A stretch of DNA of 51,412 nt from an uncultured Chloroflexota bacterium (GTDB lineage: Bacteria > Chloroflexota > Chloroflexia > Thermomicrobiales > UBA6265). The stretch is from the NCBI GenBank assembly GCA_937901745.1, contig CALGSZ010000060.1, positions 1 through 51,412 of the forward strand, read 5' to 3'. A program made the position numbers and the translations under genes. Under the pieces are notes generated by a model. It had not been told where the DNA came from and did not search any database. It saw only the letters and a program-made list of their open reading frames with translations. Every line of letters begins with the position of its first letter. Position 1 is the stretch's first letter. This document shows, one piece after another, positions 24,212 to 33,437 of the stretch.

Positions 24212-27200
24212 ATGGTCACCGGTCGCTCCGCTGCCGCGTGGCTTGTCGTGGTCATCGTTCTCGTTGCCCTCGCCGCGGGCCTTGCCGGCGCTCCCTTTCC
24301 CGCGCCCGTCGTTCGCGCGGCTCAGGATGACCAGGGAGGAGCCGAGCTACCGTGCGTCGCCGACACGGAGCCGAATGACACACCGGACACGGCGATGCCG
24401 CTGGCCGGCGCTGCCTGCGTGGGCGGGACGATGGTCGAGGGGGATCAAGATCTCTTCCTGTGGACCCTCTCCGACGAAGATGTGAGCTCCCGCTGGACCA
24501 TCTCCCTCGTCGGTATCCCGGCGACAGAAACCATCCTCCAGATCATGCGCGTGACCTCGCCTCCGGAGGAGACCACGCTCCAACTGAGCGACCGGTTCAT
24601 CGAGCTCACCGTCGGCCCGGGCGAGCACGAAGTGCCGGCCGTGCAGCCAGACACCCTCTTCCTGCCCGGTCGGTATGTCATCGCGGTCGCGCGCTCCGCC
24701 GTGGCGCCGGGAATGACCGCCTCGACCGATGCCTATACGCTGACCCTGGCCCCTGGCACGCCGGTACCGCCGACCGGTGACGTCGAGCCGAACGACGACC
24801 CAGAAACCGCTACTACCGTTCAGGGCGCCTTCGCATTGTCCGGCGATCTCCAAAACTCATCCGATGTTTACGCCTGGACCGTAGATGAGACAGACGCCTC
24901 GAAGGGGTGGGAGCTGCGGGCGCAAGGGGCCGCTGGCGAGTCGCTCACGATCGAGCTGCGCAATTCGGAGGGGACATCACTCGTCTGGTCATCCGCTCGG
25001 CGCGACGGCCGGATCACGCTCTACGACCTCGGCTTTGCGCCGGGGACATATATCCTCACTGTCAACCCGGCCGCGATGGAGTCCCGTCCCTACATCTTGG
25101 AGATGGTTGAGACCGGCGATCGTCCCGAGGGTGATGTCGAGCCGAATGACGAGATCGCCTCGGCTGCCCCGTTCGACGTCACTCGGCCCATCAAAGGGCG
25201 GCTCACGCCGGAGAACGATAAGGATATCTACCGGCTGACGGTCGACGCTGAACTGACCGGGGTCATGATCGATGTCAAGCTCGTCTGGCGCTCCGGTCGG
25301 GCGCGGCAACTCTGTCTCGTCAACGCGGAAGGCACCGATCTCCAGTGCCGGCGCGGTGAGACGGGAGTCAGTCTCACCGATATGTATCTCTCCGCTGGCG
25401 ACCATTACCTGGAGGTGAGCGGCGATCCGGATCTAGACGATCTCTATATCCTGCGCGTCGATACGACGACGCCGCCCGCCGCCGGCTTCGAGACGGAGCC
25501 GAACGACGATGTCACGGTCGCCAACACGCTGCCGATCGACGAAGAGATTCGCGGACATCTCAACGGACAGGAGGAGGACCTCTTTCGGCTGAGCGTCGAT
25601 GGCGAGCCGCAGCTTTGGGATGTCGTCCTTGATGGGCAGGGGCTCAGCCGCCTGACGCTGGTCGACGCTGGCGGTCGCCAGGTGCATACCGTCGACGCGA
25701 CGGATGGGACGCACGCGCAGATTTCCGACCTCTACCTGACGCCGGGCGATCACTGGCTCGCTGTCATTGGCACCGATGGCGACTACACCCTGCGCGCCAC
25801 CCCGACCGGCCCGCCAACTCCCGACCGCGAGCGGGAACCGAACAACGCCCCCGCCGACGCGCACCCGATTTCGCTCGGTGAGGTCCGCGTTGGTCGCCTC
25901 GTCGAGGCAAACGACCGCGATCTCTACCGCTTCTTCCTGGCGGCTGAAGAGCACCTCATCATCCGCGTGATCCCGCCCCCGGACGGCGACATCGGCTTCA
26001 CGCTGAACTGGGGCGCATTGTCAGTCGCCCGCGTCGTCGCTTCTGGTCTCGGCACGCAGATCGACTACGAGACCATCCTGCCACCCGGTGACTACACCCT
26101 CGATTTGGCGCCGGTGGTGACGAGCAGCGATTTCTATCAGGTCGTCATTCTGCGCGAGGATCCCTTGACGGTCCCCGCCGACCTCGAGCCGAATCAGAGC
26201 CCCGAGCAGGCCCGCCCGCTTCCCCCGTCCTTCACGGTTCGCGGCGCCACCAGCTTCACGCTCGACTACGGCGACGCTGACTGGTACCGCCTCCCCGACC
26301 TGACCGAGCCGGCGACGATGACCGTGCGGGTCGTGGGTGACGTGATGGTGAACCTCGTCCAGGTCGGCGGCGGGAATATCACGCTGACGCCGGCCGAAAC
26401 TCCCGGCGTCTACACGGCCGAGCTGCCGGCCGAAGTCCCGCTCGCGTTCGGCGTCACCACCGCGGGAACGTACGAGCTCGCCTTCAGCTTCGAGCCCGGC
26501 CCGAGCGCCCAACCTGATCCGCAACCCCTCCCCGTCACGCTCGCGCTGACGCCGGAGACCGATTCGGTTGCCGCCTACTGGTTCGAGGGCCAACGGCTCG
26601 CGGCCGACTTGTCAATCACCAACACCGGCTCCGCGCCCTTGACGCTGGCGCTCGACGCCGTCACCAGTCACTATGCCTGGCAGGTTGAGCTGAGTCAGAC
26701 GGAGGTGACGGTCGCTCCGGGCAACACCGCGGTCGTCCCCGTCACCCTCTACATCGCGCCCGATGCCTGGGCCGATCGCCCCGTGCGACTCACCGCCCGC
26801 GTCCGCGCTCCCGACGGCGCCCAGCAGACCGTCGGCGTTGATATCACGCCCAGACGCGACGCGCCGCCAATCCGCCCAGCTCCGGTCTGGTCGGTCCCGG
26901 ACTCCCTTCTCGGCGGGCTCGACGTCGCCGCCCTGGCGCTCGGCGCTCAACCGGCCGGGACGATCGACCCGGAGAGCGAGGCCCGCCTCCACGACGGCAT
27001 CGCTCCCGCCGGGGGCGGATTCGCCGAAGCTCTCCCGTCCGACTTTCCGATCGAGCTGACTGTTGATTTGGCCGGTGACGACCCCTTGCCCATCGTTGGC
27101 GTGGTTCTCAACCCACTCGCCGGGAGCGCCGCCTACAACGAGATCGTCCGTGACTTCGAGATCCTCCTCTCCGAGGATGGGCAGAACTACTCCGTCGTCT

Positions 27201-29755
27201 ATGCCGGTGAGCTGCGGCCTCTCTTCATCGACCAAGCCTTCGCCTTCGAGTCCCCGGTCCCGGCTCGCTTTGCCCGCCTTCGCATCCTGTCGACCTGGAG
27301 CGACCGGCCCTTCCGGCTCGCCCTCGGCGAATGGAAAGTGATTGCCCAGCCAGGCGTTGTCCCCGACTCGATCGCGGAGATCAATCTCGCTGACCCGGCT
27401 CTCGGCGGCCATGTCGTCGTCATGGATCCCCTCCCCCTCGATTTCAATGCCGTCCCGAAGCTCGTCGGCCCAGAACCCGATCGCCTCACCGTCGACTTGC
27501 CCGAAGGCGCGATTCCCAGCTGGATCATTGGCTTCCACGACGATCGCGCCGCCCAGCTCGTCGAGCTGCGCTGGGTCGATCCTCCCGACTCTGCCGACGT
27601 GGCCGGCGCCGATGGGACAGCGGAGAACCGCTTTCACGCCGTGGATGTCGAGATCAGCACTGACAGTCCGGCTGGGCCTTGGCAGCGGGTTGGCACCTGG
27701 ACGCTCGAGCGGGCGCCAGACGGGACGGTTGCGCCGTTCGTCTTCGCCGAGCCGACGTGGGCTCGGTTTGTCCGCTTCATCGGCCACGGGCCGCAAGAAG
27801 AGGTTCGCGGCTGGGAATACCCTGCTCAGATCCTCGCCATCGAGCGGCCCACCGACGATACCTACCGTTCCATCCTCGGCGAGTGGGGGCAGACCAGCCG
27901 CGTCGCGATCTACGAGGCGCTGACTGCCTCCGAGAACGGAGTGACGGCGGAGCTCAGCGATGAGGACGATGCGGGCGAGACCGCCGATCAGGCGCGTCTC
28001 GTCTCGGTGGGCGAGACGGTCCATGGCCGAGCGCAGATCGAGCGCGACGTTGATTGGTACCGCGTCGAAGTTCCCGCCGATCGGAACCGGCTCACCCTCA
28101 CGCTGAGTGGCGCGCCCACGCTCGGCGTCATCCTCACGCTCTACGACGAAACCGGAGCTGAGGTGCCCATCTCCGTCTCAGACTTCGACGATCCCCGGCA
28201 GCTGACGTACACGCTCGAAGTGGAACCCGGCGCTACCTACTTCCTCCGTGTCGAGCAGCCGCCCCACTCGGTCGTCTTCACCTTCGATACCAGCGGCAGC
28301 ATCGGCGCCTACGAGCCTTACGTCCGCGCCGCGATGCGCACCTTCGTCGCTGGCGTCGTTCCGGAGCACGAGGCGGTCAACCTGCTGCCCTTCGAGGATG
28401 ACTTCCTGCTCGACGAATGGGGAGCCACTCCCGAGGAGCTTCAGGCCGCGCTCAACGCCTTTGCCTACAGCAGCAGCTCCAGCGGCGGCGAAAAGGCCCT
28501 TCTGGACGCTGCATCCGGCTTGGCCGGCCGTCCCGGAGCCAAAGCCATCCTCGTCATCACGGATGGCGAGACGTCATCGAAGCAAGTCGCTCCCGAGATG
28601 TGGGCGGTGCTGTCGGTAGTCCAACCGCGCATCTTCGCCGTCCAGATCGGCGCGGAAGCCGACCCCGTGAGCTCGCAGGACATCATGCAGGACTGGGCCA
28701 CGGTCGGTGACGGCACGTACCAGTACAGCCTGACGCAGGGCGAGATCGACCGTGCCTTCGACCGCACCGCCACCTACTTGCGCCGTCCCGCCGACTACAC
28801 CCTTACGGTTGAAGCCACATTCGAGGCCCCGACGCCGACGCCGCGGCCAACCGCGACCCCTGAGCCGACCGCTACTCCGACGCCGACGGTGACACCATCC
28901 CCCACGCCGACACCCACGCCGACTCCGGCCGAGCCGCCACGCCCGGGCAGCATCCAGGTCCTCAGCCCGCGCGTCGAGGAGGGCGAGCAGCCGGTCGTGG
29001 TCCCGGCCGCCGGCACGGCGATCGAGATCATCCTCGACACCTCCGGCAGCATGCTCCAGGAAATCGAACCCGGCCGCACCCGCGCCGATGTCGCCAAGGA
29101 GGTGCTGACCGACCTCGTCCTCAACCGGATTCCGGTCGGCGCGCCGGTTGCGCTGCGCACGTTCGGGAATGTGCCGGACTCGTGCGAGACGAATTTGGCC
29201 GTGCCGCTCCAACCACTCGACCCACAGGCGATGGTGCAGACGATCGCCAACCTGCCGGTCGTCAACCTCGTGCGTACTCCGATCGGCGCCTCGCTGGAGA
29301 TGGTCACTGAGGATCTGAGAGATGCGCCGGGACCGAAGATCGTCGTCCTCGTCACCGACGGCGAAGAGACCTGCGACGGTGACCCAGAGGCCGCCATTCG
29401 TGCCCTTCGCCGGCAGGGCATTGATGTCCACGTCAACATCGTCGGCTTCGCGCTCGACGACGATGCGTTGCGTGACCAGTTCCGCCGCTGGGCTCGCCTT
29501 GGCGGCGGCACCTACTTCGACGCCACCAACACCGAGGAGCTGGGAACCGCCATCAGCCGTGCCGTCCAGGCTCCCTTCCGCGTCCTCAACGAGGATGGCG
29601 AGGTCGTCGCTACCGGCACAGTTGATGGCAACGCCGTCTCGGTCCCGCCCGGCGTCTACACCGTCGAAGTCCTGACCGATCCGCGCCAGACGTTCGAGGA
29701 CGTCGAAGTCGTCTCCGGCGAGCGGACCCGCCTGCGCTTGCGGCGGGAGGAGTAA
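24212..29755 (+). CDS. Giant secreted protein with PPC repeats, discoidin-like domains and two vWA domains
   Basis: The 1847 residues begin with a signal peptide (about 1-36). Six PPC-type beta-sandwich repeats follow, each opening with EPND or a variant (about 52, 192, 309, 429, 542, 660). Next are a NEW3-like segment (about 795-870), two discoidin/F5-8C-like domains (about 897-1047 and 1087-1220) and a seventh PPC-like repeat (about 1250-1350). The first von Willebrand A domain has FDTSGSIG (about 1358) and ends near 1530. A Thr-Pro linker (about 1540-1577) leads to the second vWA domain, with LDTSGSM (about 1608) and VLVTDGEETCDG. Both vWA domains keep the DxSxS metal-site core. GGAGG is 6 nt before the ATG. 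It is probably an adhesive or matrix protein on the cell surface; no catalytic domain is seen. Confidence 0.9.
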   Translation: MVTGRSAAAWLVVVIVLVALAAGLAGAPFPAPVVRAAQDDQGGAELPCVADTEPNDTPDTAMPLAGAACVGGTMVEGDQDLFLWTLSDEDVSSRWTISLVGIPATETILQIMRVTSPPEETTLQLSDRFIELTVGPGEHEVPAVQPDTLFLPGRYVIAVARSAVAPGMTASTDAYTLTLAPGTPVPPTGDVEPNDDPETATTVQGAFALSGDLQNSSDVYAWTVDETDASKGWELRAQGAAGESLTIELRNSEGTSLVWSSARRDGRITLYDLGFAPGTYILTVNPAAMESRPYILEMVETGDRPEGDVEPNDEIASAAPFDVTRPIKGRLTPENDKDIYRLTVDAELTGVMIDVKLVWRSGRARQLCLVNAEGTDLQCRRGETGVSLTDMYLSAGDHYLEVSGDPDLDDLYILRVDTTTPPAAGFETEPNDDVTVANTLPIDEEIRGHLNGQEEDLFRLSVDGEPQLWDVVLDGQGLSRLTLVDAGGRQVHTVDATDGTHAQISDLYLTPGDHWLAVIGTDGDYTLRATPTGPPTPDREREPNNAPADAHPISLGEVRVGRLVEANDRDLYRFFLAAEEHLIIRVIPPPDGDIGFTLNWGALSVARVVASGLGTQIDYETILPPGDYTLDLAPVVTSSDFYQVVILREDPLTVPADLEPNQSPEQARPLPPSFTVRGATSFTLDYGDADWYRLPDLTEPATMTVRVVGDVMVNLVQVGGGNITLTPAETPGVYTAELPAEVPLAFGVTTAGTYELAFSFEPGPSAQPDPQPLPVTLALTPETDSVAAYWFEGQRLAADLSITNTGSAPLTLALDAVTSHYAWQVELSQTEVTVAPGNTAVVPVTLYIAPDAWADRPVRLTARVRAPDGAQQTVGVDITPRRDAPPIRPAPVWSVPDSLLGGLDVAALALGAQPAGTIDPESEARLHDGIAPAGGGFAEALPSDFPIELTVDLAGDDPLPIVGVVLNPLAGSAAYNEIVRDFEILLSEDGQNYSVVYAGELRPLFIDQAFAFESPVPARFARLRILSTWSDRPFRLALGEWKVIAQPGVVPDSIAEINLADPALGGHVVVMDPLPLDFNAVPKLVGPEPDRLTVDLPEGAIPSWIIGFHDDRAAQLVELRWVDPPDSADVAGADGTAENRFHAVDVEISTDSPAGPWQRVGTWTLERAPDGTVAPFVFAEPTWARFVRFIGHGPQEEVRGWEYPAQILAIERPTDDTYRSILGEWGQTSRVAIYEALTASENGVTAELSDEDDAGETADQARLVSVGETVHGRAQIERDVDWYRVEVPADRNRLTLTLSGAPTLGVILTLYDETGAEVPISVSDFDDPRQLTYTLEVEPGATYFLRVEQPPHSVVFTFDTSGSIGAYEPYVRAAMRTFVAGVVPEHEAVNLLPFEDDFLLDEWGATPEELQAALNAFAYSSSSSGGEKALLDAASGLAGRPGAKAILVITDGETSSKQVAPEMWAVLSVVQPRIFAVQIGAEADPVSSQDIMQDWATVGDGTYQYSLTQGEIDRAFDRTATYLRRPADYTLTVEATFEAPTPTPRPTATPEPTATPTPTVTPSPTPTPTPTPAEPPRPGSIQVLSPRVEEGEQPVVVPAAGTAIEIILDTSGSMLQEIEPGRTRADVAKEVLTDLVLNRIPVGAPVALRTFGNVPDSCETNLAVPLQPLDPQAMVQTIANLPVVNLVRTPIGASLEMVTEDLRDAPGPKIVVLVTDGEETCDGDPEAAIRALRRQGIDVHVNIVGFALDDDALRDQFRRWARLGGGTYFDATNTEELGTAISRAVQAPFRVLNEDGEVVATGTVDGNAVSVPPGVYTVEVLTDPRQTFEDVEVVSGERTRLRLRREE

Positions 29756-29788
29756 GCGACAGCGCGGCGCAACGCTATTTCGCTCGCC

Positions 29789-29829
29789 GCCCCCGCCTCC
29801 GACCCGTTGCTCTGGGCGGAGGCAGGGGC
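29789..29829. terminator. Strong hairpin between convergent genes
   Basis: The left arm at 29789-29805 pairs with 29814-29829 over about 16 positions, with one mismatch and one bulge, around an 8-nt loop. It lies between the convergent ends of the PPC/vWA gene and the transglutaminase-like gene and probably ends both transcripts. No T-tract follows on either strand. Confidence 0.7.
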
Positions 29830-29850
29830 AGTTCTCGCTCCGGCAATCGG

Positions 29851-32073
29851 TCACACTGGGGCCGGTACGAAGGCGAGCGCGCAAAGGGCGGCGGTTGCCG
29901 GCAACGAAGCGGTGGTGAAGACGAGGCCCGGCGTTGAACTGACCGCACCAATGGCCATGAGGATGCCGCCGATCACTCCGACCGCGGCAACAAGGCAATA
30001 TGCGAGCTTCTTCAGATGGTAAATGCCCTCGAAAAGCTCCCCGAGCATGATCATGTATTCGACCGAGTCCTGCGAGCCGCCCATTTCCATGCGGTCGAAT
30101 GTCTCGCCGGTGCGCGGATCCACCTGCCACCAGCCAGTCAACGCCCGGCCGTCGAGCGTGACAGGCCGCTCCGGGACGACGACGAGGTACCCAGCCGATA
30201 GCGCCTCCTCGATCAGCGCCTGAGCGCGGGCGGAGAAGTCGACACCGGCGGGTGTCGTGCCCGGATGGAGCGTTTGGAGGGCGATACCAGCCGTCCGCGC
30301 CTCATCGAAGAGACGGCCGACGCTGATATAGCTCACCGGCGTCGGGCTCGGCATCACGGTGACCAGCTCGCCGACGGTTGCCCGCTCGGCGACATGCGCG
30401 AGGACGCCCGCGACAACGCTCGGGTGAACGGCAGGGGACGCGCCAGCGATCGGCGCGGCGCCGACGGCTTGATGGACGAGATCGAGGGTCGCGGCGAGCC
30501 GGCCATCCTCCGCGTCGCCGATTTGAGTTGGAGTGAGGGTCACCATCGTCACGTTCGGCGCGTTGGGGTAGAAGCGGTAGCCCGTTTCGTCCATGAGCTC
30601 CATCTCGAGCCCGGCGCGCGCGTAGTGGTAACCGTGGGCCATATTCGCAAGGTCGGCCCGGGTATCGGCAATCGAGTAATCCTGATCGTAGTAGCTGCCG
30701 GGGACCAGTGAGCCGACGACGGCGATCGTCATCGTCGTCAACAGCGGCGGGTAGACCTCGCCCAGCTCCTCGTTCGTGACCATCTCGATCGGAGGAATCG
30801 CGGTCGCGTCGAAGGTTCCCGCGAGCCGGGCGGCCGGATCAACGCGGTCGAAGATCATTCGCTCCGCGTGGCGCGCCTCTCCGTCTACCGGGCGAATGTC
30901 AATGGTCGCCCAGGCGGCCAAGGTGTCCTCCTGGGTCGCCGAATCGCCGCCGAAGAGATCACCGGTCTCCGAGTCCGTCTTGAAGACCATCGGTTCGCCC
31001 CGGATGATCTGCTCGTCGACGATGAGATGGGGGAGCCATTGCAGGCCGCCGCCGCCGAGGATTGACGAGATCGTGATTCCCAGCTGCTGGAGCGGCTCGG
31101 GCTCGACGTGGATGAGAGAGATCGGCACCCCGACCAGGTCCGCGCTCCGCGCCTGATGCGTAAGAAGCGGGCGGCGCGTCGGCTGCCCGCCCGAGACGAC
31201 CTCGGCGACGACCCCAAACTCGACGGTGTGGTAGAGGTCGTCCGGCAGCGCATCGAGCGTTTCGGTGGGGGTCGCGTAGGCGGTGCCGGCTTCGGCGCCA
31301 GGGATCGAAGGATCGAGGTCGATCCATTCGGTACCGGATCGGTATTGAATCCAGACGTGTTGTATCCGCTCACGATCGGGGAGGGCGAGCTCGGCGGCTG
31401 GCAGCGTCACGGCGGCGTCCGCCAGCGCCCCCGCGAGCATTCCCAGGTCCTCACCAAGGCGTGCGCGGGCGAGATTCAGCAGCTCTTTGCGCGTCTCCGG
31501 CAGCTTCAGGATGGCCTCTCGCTGTTCCGGCGTCAGATTGGCTGGATCGGCGCTGGGATCCCCGGCGGGCAGCTGGAGCACCTCCAATGCATGCGCCCGC
31601 GCCGCGGCGGCTTCGACCGTCAGCGACTCGAGCAAACGCGCCGCGTTCGCCTCGTCGAGCTCGCCGACGACAAAGCGCACGTCGACGAGCGCTGCTTTGA
31701 GCATCTCGGCGAGCAAGAGCGCTTGGTCGGCGGAGTTGCCGGCGCGCCCCCAGAGGGTCCCCTTCGCGCCGCGCAGGACGCCGGGATAGGCGTCGTAGCG
31801 CACCTCGTCGGCTACAAAGCGGAAGATCAGCTCCGGATCATACGCGAAATCGAATGCCAGATCTTCGAGCGATGGGCCGCCCGGAGAACGGGTCGCTGGC
31901 GTGGCTTGGGCGGCGGGAGCCGCCGCTCCGGCTTCGGGGCTGATGGTGCTCACGCCGGTGGTGACGGCAGTCGCGCCGAGTCCGAGGGCGCGCAGAAACG
32001 TGCGCCGGTTGGTGCGAGACTCTGTTGCCTTCGCGAGCTTTCGGGCCAGGTCATCGATGCGTTGACCGTTCAT
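29851..32073 (-). CDS. Tat-exported transglutaminase-like protein with Ser at the catalytic Cys position
   Basis: The 740 residues begin with a twin-arginine signal, SRTNRRTFLR (19-28), and a hydrophobic stretch ending in AGAAA. Residues about 70-260 look like a transglutaminase core: GNSADQALLLAEMLKAALVDVRFVVG, then HVWIQY (His239) and WIDLDPSIPGA (Asp252). In active enzymes the first motif has Cys where Ser114 stands here, so thiol catalysis is unlikely. A long unassigned region follows (about 300-680). The C-terminus has one or two hydrophobic segments (about 693-735). GGGAG precedes the ATG. It is convergent with the PPC/vWA gene. Function is uncertain; binding without catalysis or serine-based chemistry are possible. 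Confidence 0.7.
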   Translation of the reverse strand: MNGQRIDDLARKLAKATESRTNRRTFLRALGLGATAVTTGVSTISPEAGAAAPAAQATPATRSPGGPSLEDLAFDFAYDPELIFRFVADEVRYDAYPGVLRGAKGTLWGRAGNSADQALLLAEMLKAALVDVRFVVGELDEANAARLLESLTVEAAAARAHALEVLQLPAGDPSADPANLTPEQREAILKLPETRKELLNLARARLGEDLGMLAGALADAAVTLPAAELALPDRERIQHVWIQYRSGTEWIDLDPSIPGAEAGTAYATPTETLDALPDDLYHTVEFGVVAEVVSGGQPTRRPLLTHQARSADLVGVPISLIHVEPEPLQQLGITISSILGGGGLQWLPHLIVDEQIIRGEPMVFKTDSETGDLFGGDSATQEDTLAAWATIDIRPVDGEARHAERMIFDRVDPAARLAGTFDATAIPPIEMVTNEELGEVYPPLLTTMTIAVVGSLVPGSYYDQDYSIADTRADLANMAHGYHYARAGLEMELMDETGYRFYPNAPNVTMVTLTPTQIGDAEDGRLAATLDLVHQAVGAAPIAGASPAVHPSVVAGVLAHVAERATVGELVTVMPSPTPVSYISVGRLFDEARTAGIALQTLHPGTTPAGVDFSARAQALIEEALSAGYLVVVPERPVTLDGRALTGWWQVDPRTGETFDRMEMGGSQDSVEYMIMLGELFEGIYHLKKLAYCLVAAVGVIGGILMAIGAVSSTPGLVFTTASLPATAALCALAFVPAPV

Positions 32074-32332
32074 CGCTCCGCTCCCGGATCAAGCTGCCCA
32101 TCCGCACCTTTGTCCAACTACCAATGCCCTCCGGCCCTTGCACTATACACGAGTGAGATAAGGACGCGGAACAAACCATCGGTAGATAGGAATCTCCCGG
32201 ACAACGTCGAATCGTATTTCGACGGCAAGATGCGCTTACGCTGATACGAAATGGCGTCGGCGATGGGCGTGAATCAATCAGTGCGCGCCGACCGCCGAGC
32301 GTCGCGGGTAGGGACCGACCCCAAGGAAGAAC

Positions 32333-32416
32333 GGCCTCGGGTATCCTGAAGCACCTGATCGGTCGGAACAGCGTGAGAAGGAGGGAGTGGGAGTGCCATC
32401 CGGGCGGGGACGACCA
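32333..32416. repeat. Dispersed intergenic repeat, copy B, overlapping the LLM gene start
   Basis: This copy pairs with 23904-23993. Its right end covers the Shine-Dalgarno, the GTG start and the first codons of the following LLM oxidoreductase gene. Upstream, 32142-32147 carries ACTATA, a possible minus-strand -10 (TATAGT) for the Tat-exported protein. Nothing else was seen in 32074-32386. Confidence 0.75.
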
Positions 32417-33325
32417 TGTAAGATCGGACTCTTTGTCCCTCACTGGGAGAACGCCGAGACGGGCCGGGCTCTCCGATGGCAGGAGCTTGCCGCTTACGCC
32501 CGCCGGGCCGAGGAGGTCGGCTTCGATTCGATCTGGCTACCCGATCACCTGCTCTTTCACTTTCCGGACTCACAGCCGCAGGGCGGGTGGGACGCCTGGT
32601 CGTTCTTGGCCGCGCTGGCGGCGACGACTCGCCGGATGGAGATCGCGACCCTCGTCGCCTGCGCCGGCTTCCGCAACCCGGCGCTGATCGCGAAAATGGC
32701 CGACACGATTGATGAGATCAGCGGCGGCCGGCTAATCCTCGGTCTTGGCGCGGGGTGGCACGAGCCTGAGTACCGAGCTTTCGGCTACCCATTCGATCAT
32801 CGCTACGCTCGGTTCGAGGAAGCGTTCACCATCATCCGCACGCTGCTGCGGGAGCGAAGGATCGACTTCGAGGGGCGGTTCTACTCGGCCAGGGAATGCG
32901 AGCTGCGTCCCGCCGGTCCGCGCCCGAACGGCCCGCCGATCCTGATCGGCACGATGGGCGAGAAGATGCTGCGCCTGACCGCGAAGTACGCCGACTATTG
33001 GAATCAGGACCGCAAGAACGATTTGGCCGAGGTCGAGCAGGTACAGGCGCGGGTCGATGCGGTCTGCCAGGAAGTTGGCCGCGATCCGGCCACGCTCGGC
33101 CGCGTCATCGGAATTCAGATCGACCTGCCGGATCCGTCGCGGCCAGCTCGCAGGCTCTTCGTCGGTCCGCCGCTCCCATTCACCGGCTCGCCCGAGGAGC
33201 TGGCGGAGGTGGTTCGCCGATACGCCACGGCGCGGGTAGATCACCTCATCATCTGGGTCGATCCCGTCTCCGTCGCCGGCGTCGAGGGACTCGCGCCCAT
33301 GCTGGAGATTCTCGACCGGGGATAG
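32393..33325 (+). CDS. LLM-class F420-dependent oxidoreductase
   Basis: The roughly 310-residue (beta-alpha)8 flavin/F420 oxidoreductase of the luciferase-like monooxygenase class shows KIGLFVPHWE at the front, FDSIWLPDHLLF (about 45), EIATLVACAGFRNPALIAKMADTID and GGRLILGLGAGWHEPEYRAFG. The GAGW and NPALIAKMA-type motifs are typical of F420-dependent members. Start choice: GTG at 32393 has AGGAGG 8 nt upstream, while the GTG two codons earlier is too close. Families of this type normally begin M-K-I-G; here the equivalent codons read C-K-I-G and the start lies about nine codons upstream inside the dispersed repeat. The substrate is unknown. Confidence 0.85.
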   Translation: MPSGRGRPCKIGLFVPHWENAETGRALRWQELAAYARRAEEVGFDSIWLPDHLLFHFPDSQPQGGWDAWSFLAALAATTRRMEIATLVACAGFRNPALIAKMADTIDEISGGRLILGLGAGWHEPEYRAFGYPFDHRYARFEEAFTIIRTLLRERRIDFEGRFYSARECELRPAGPRPNGPPILIGTMGEKMLRLTAKYADYWNQDRKNDLAEVEQVQARVDAVCQEVGRDPATLGRVIGIQIDLPDPSRPARRLFVGPPLPFTGSPEELAEVVRRYATARVDHLIIWVDPVSVAGVEGLAPMLEILDRG

Positions 33326-33373
33326 GAAAAGCCCGACAAGCCACCCATGTCGTAGAGAAGCGGGAACCGGACG

Positions 33374-33379
33374 TATAAT
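33374..33379 (+). promoter_or_regulatory. Consensus -10 box upstream of the rnc operon
   Basis: TATAAT at 33374-33379 matches the -10 consensus exactly, about 60 nt before the first gene of the hypothetical-rnc pair. No convincing -35 element is found 16-18 bp upstream, so an activator or a weak -35 is implied. Confidence 0.45.
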
Positions 33380-33437
33380 CGCCGTCGGGATGGGTGGCGT
33401 CGTGGCCGGGAGGGCGCGTGCCAGAGGAGGCGCTGGG

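Noticed and set aside
23812..24255. N-terminal extension of the DUF2231-Rieske protein
   Set aside because: It reads through the dispersed repeat and has no protein-like character; the ATG at 23811 has a good ribosome-binding site.
26612..28024. 470-codon minus-strand frame within the giant secreted gene
   Set aside because: Shadow of the PPC/vWA gene; no recognisable domains and repetitive acidic/basic composition.
28840..28945. Tandem repeat or CRISPR-like array suggested by repeated CCGACGCC units
   Set aside because: It is the coding sequence of a Thr-Pro linker between two vWA domains, with no spacers.
28574..30130. 518-codon minus-strand frame across the end of the giant gene
   Set aside because: Antisense to two vWA domains with intact motifs, and it runs through the terminator hairpin.
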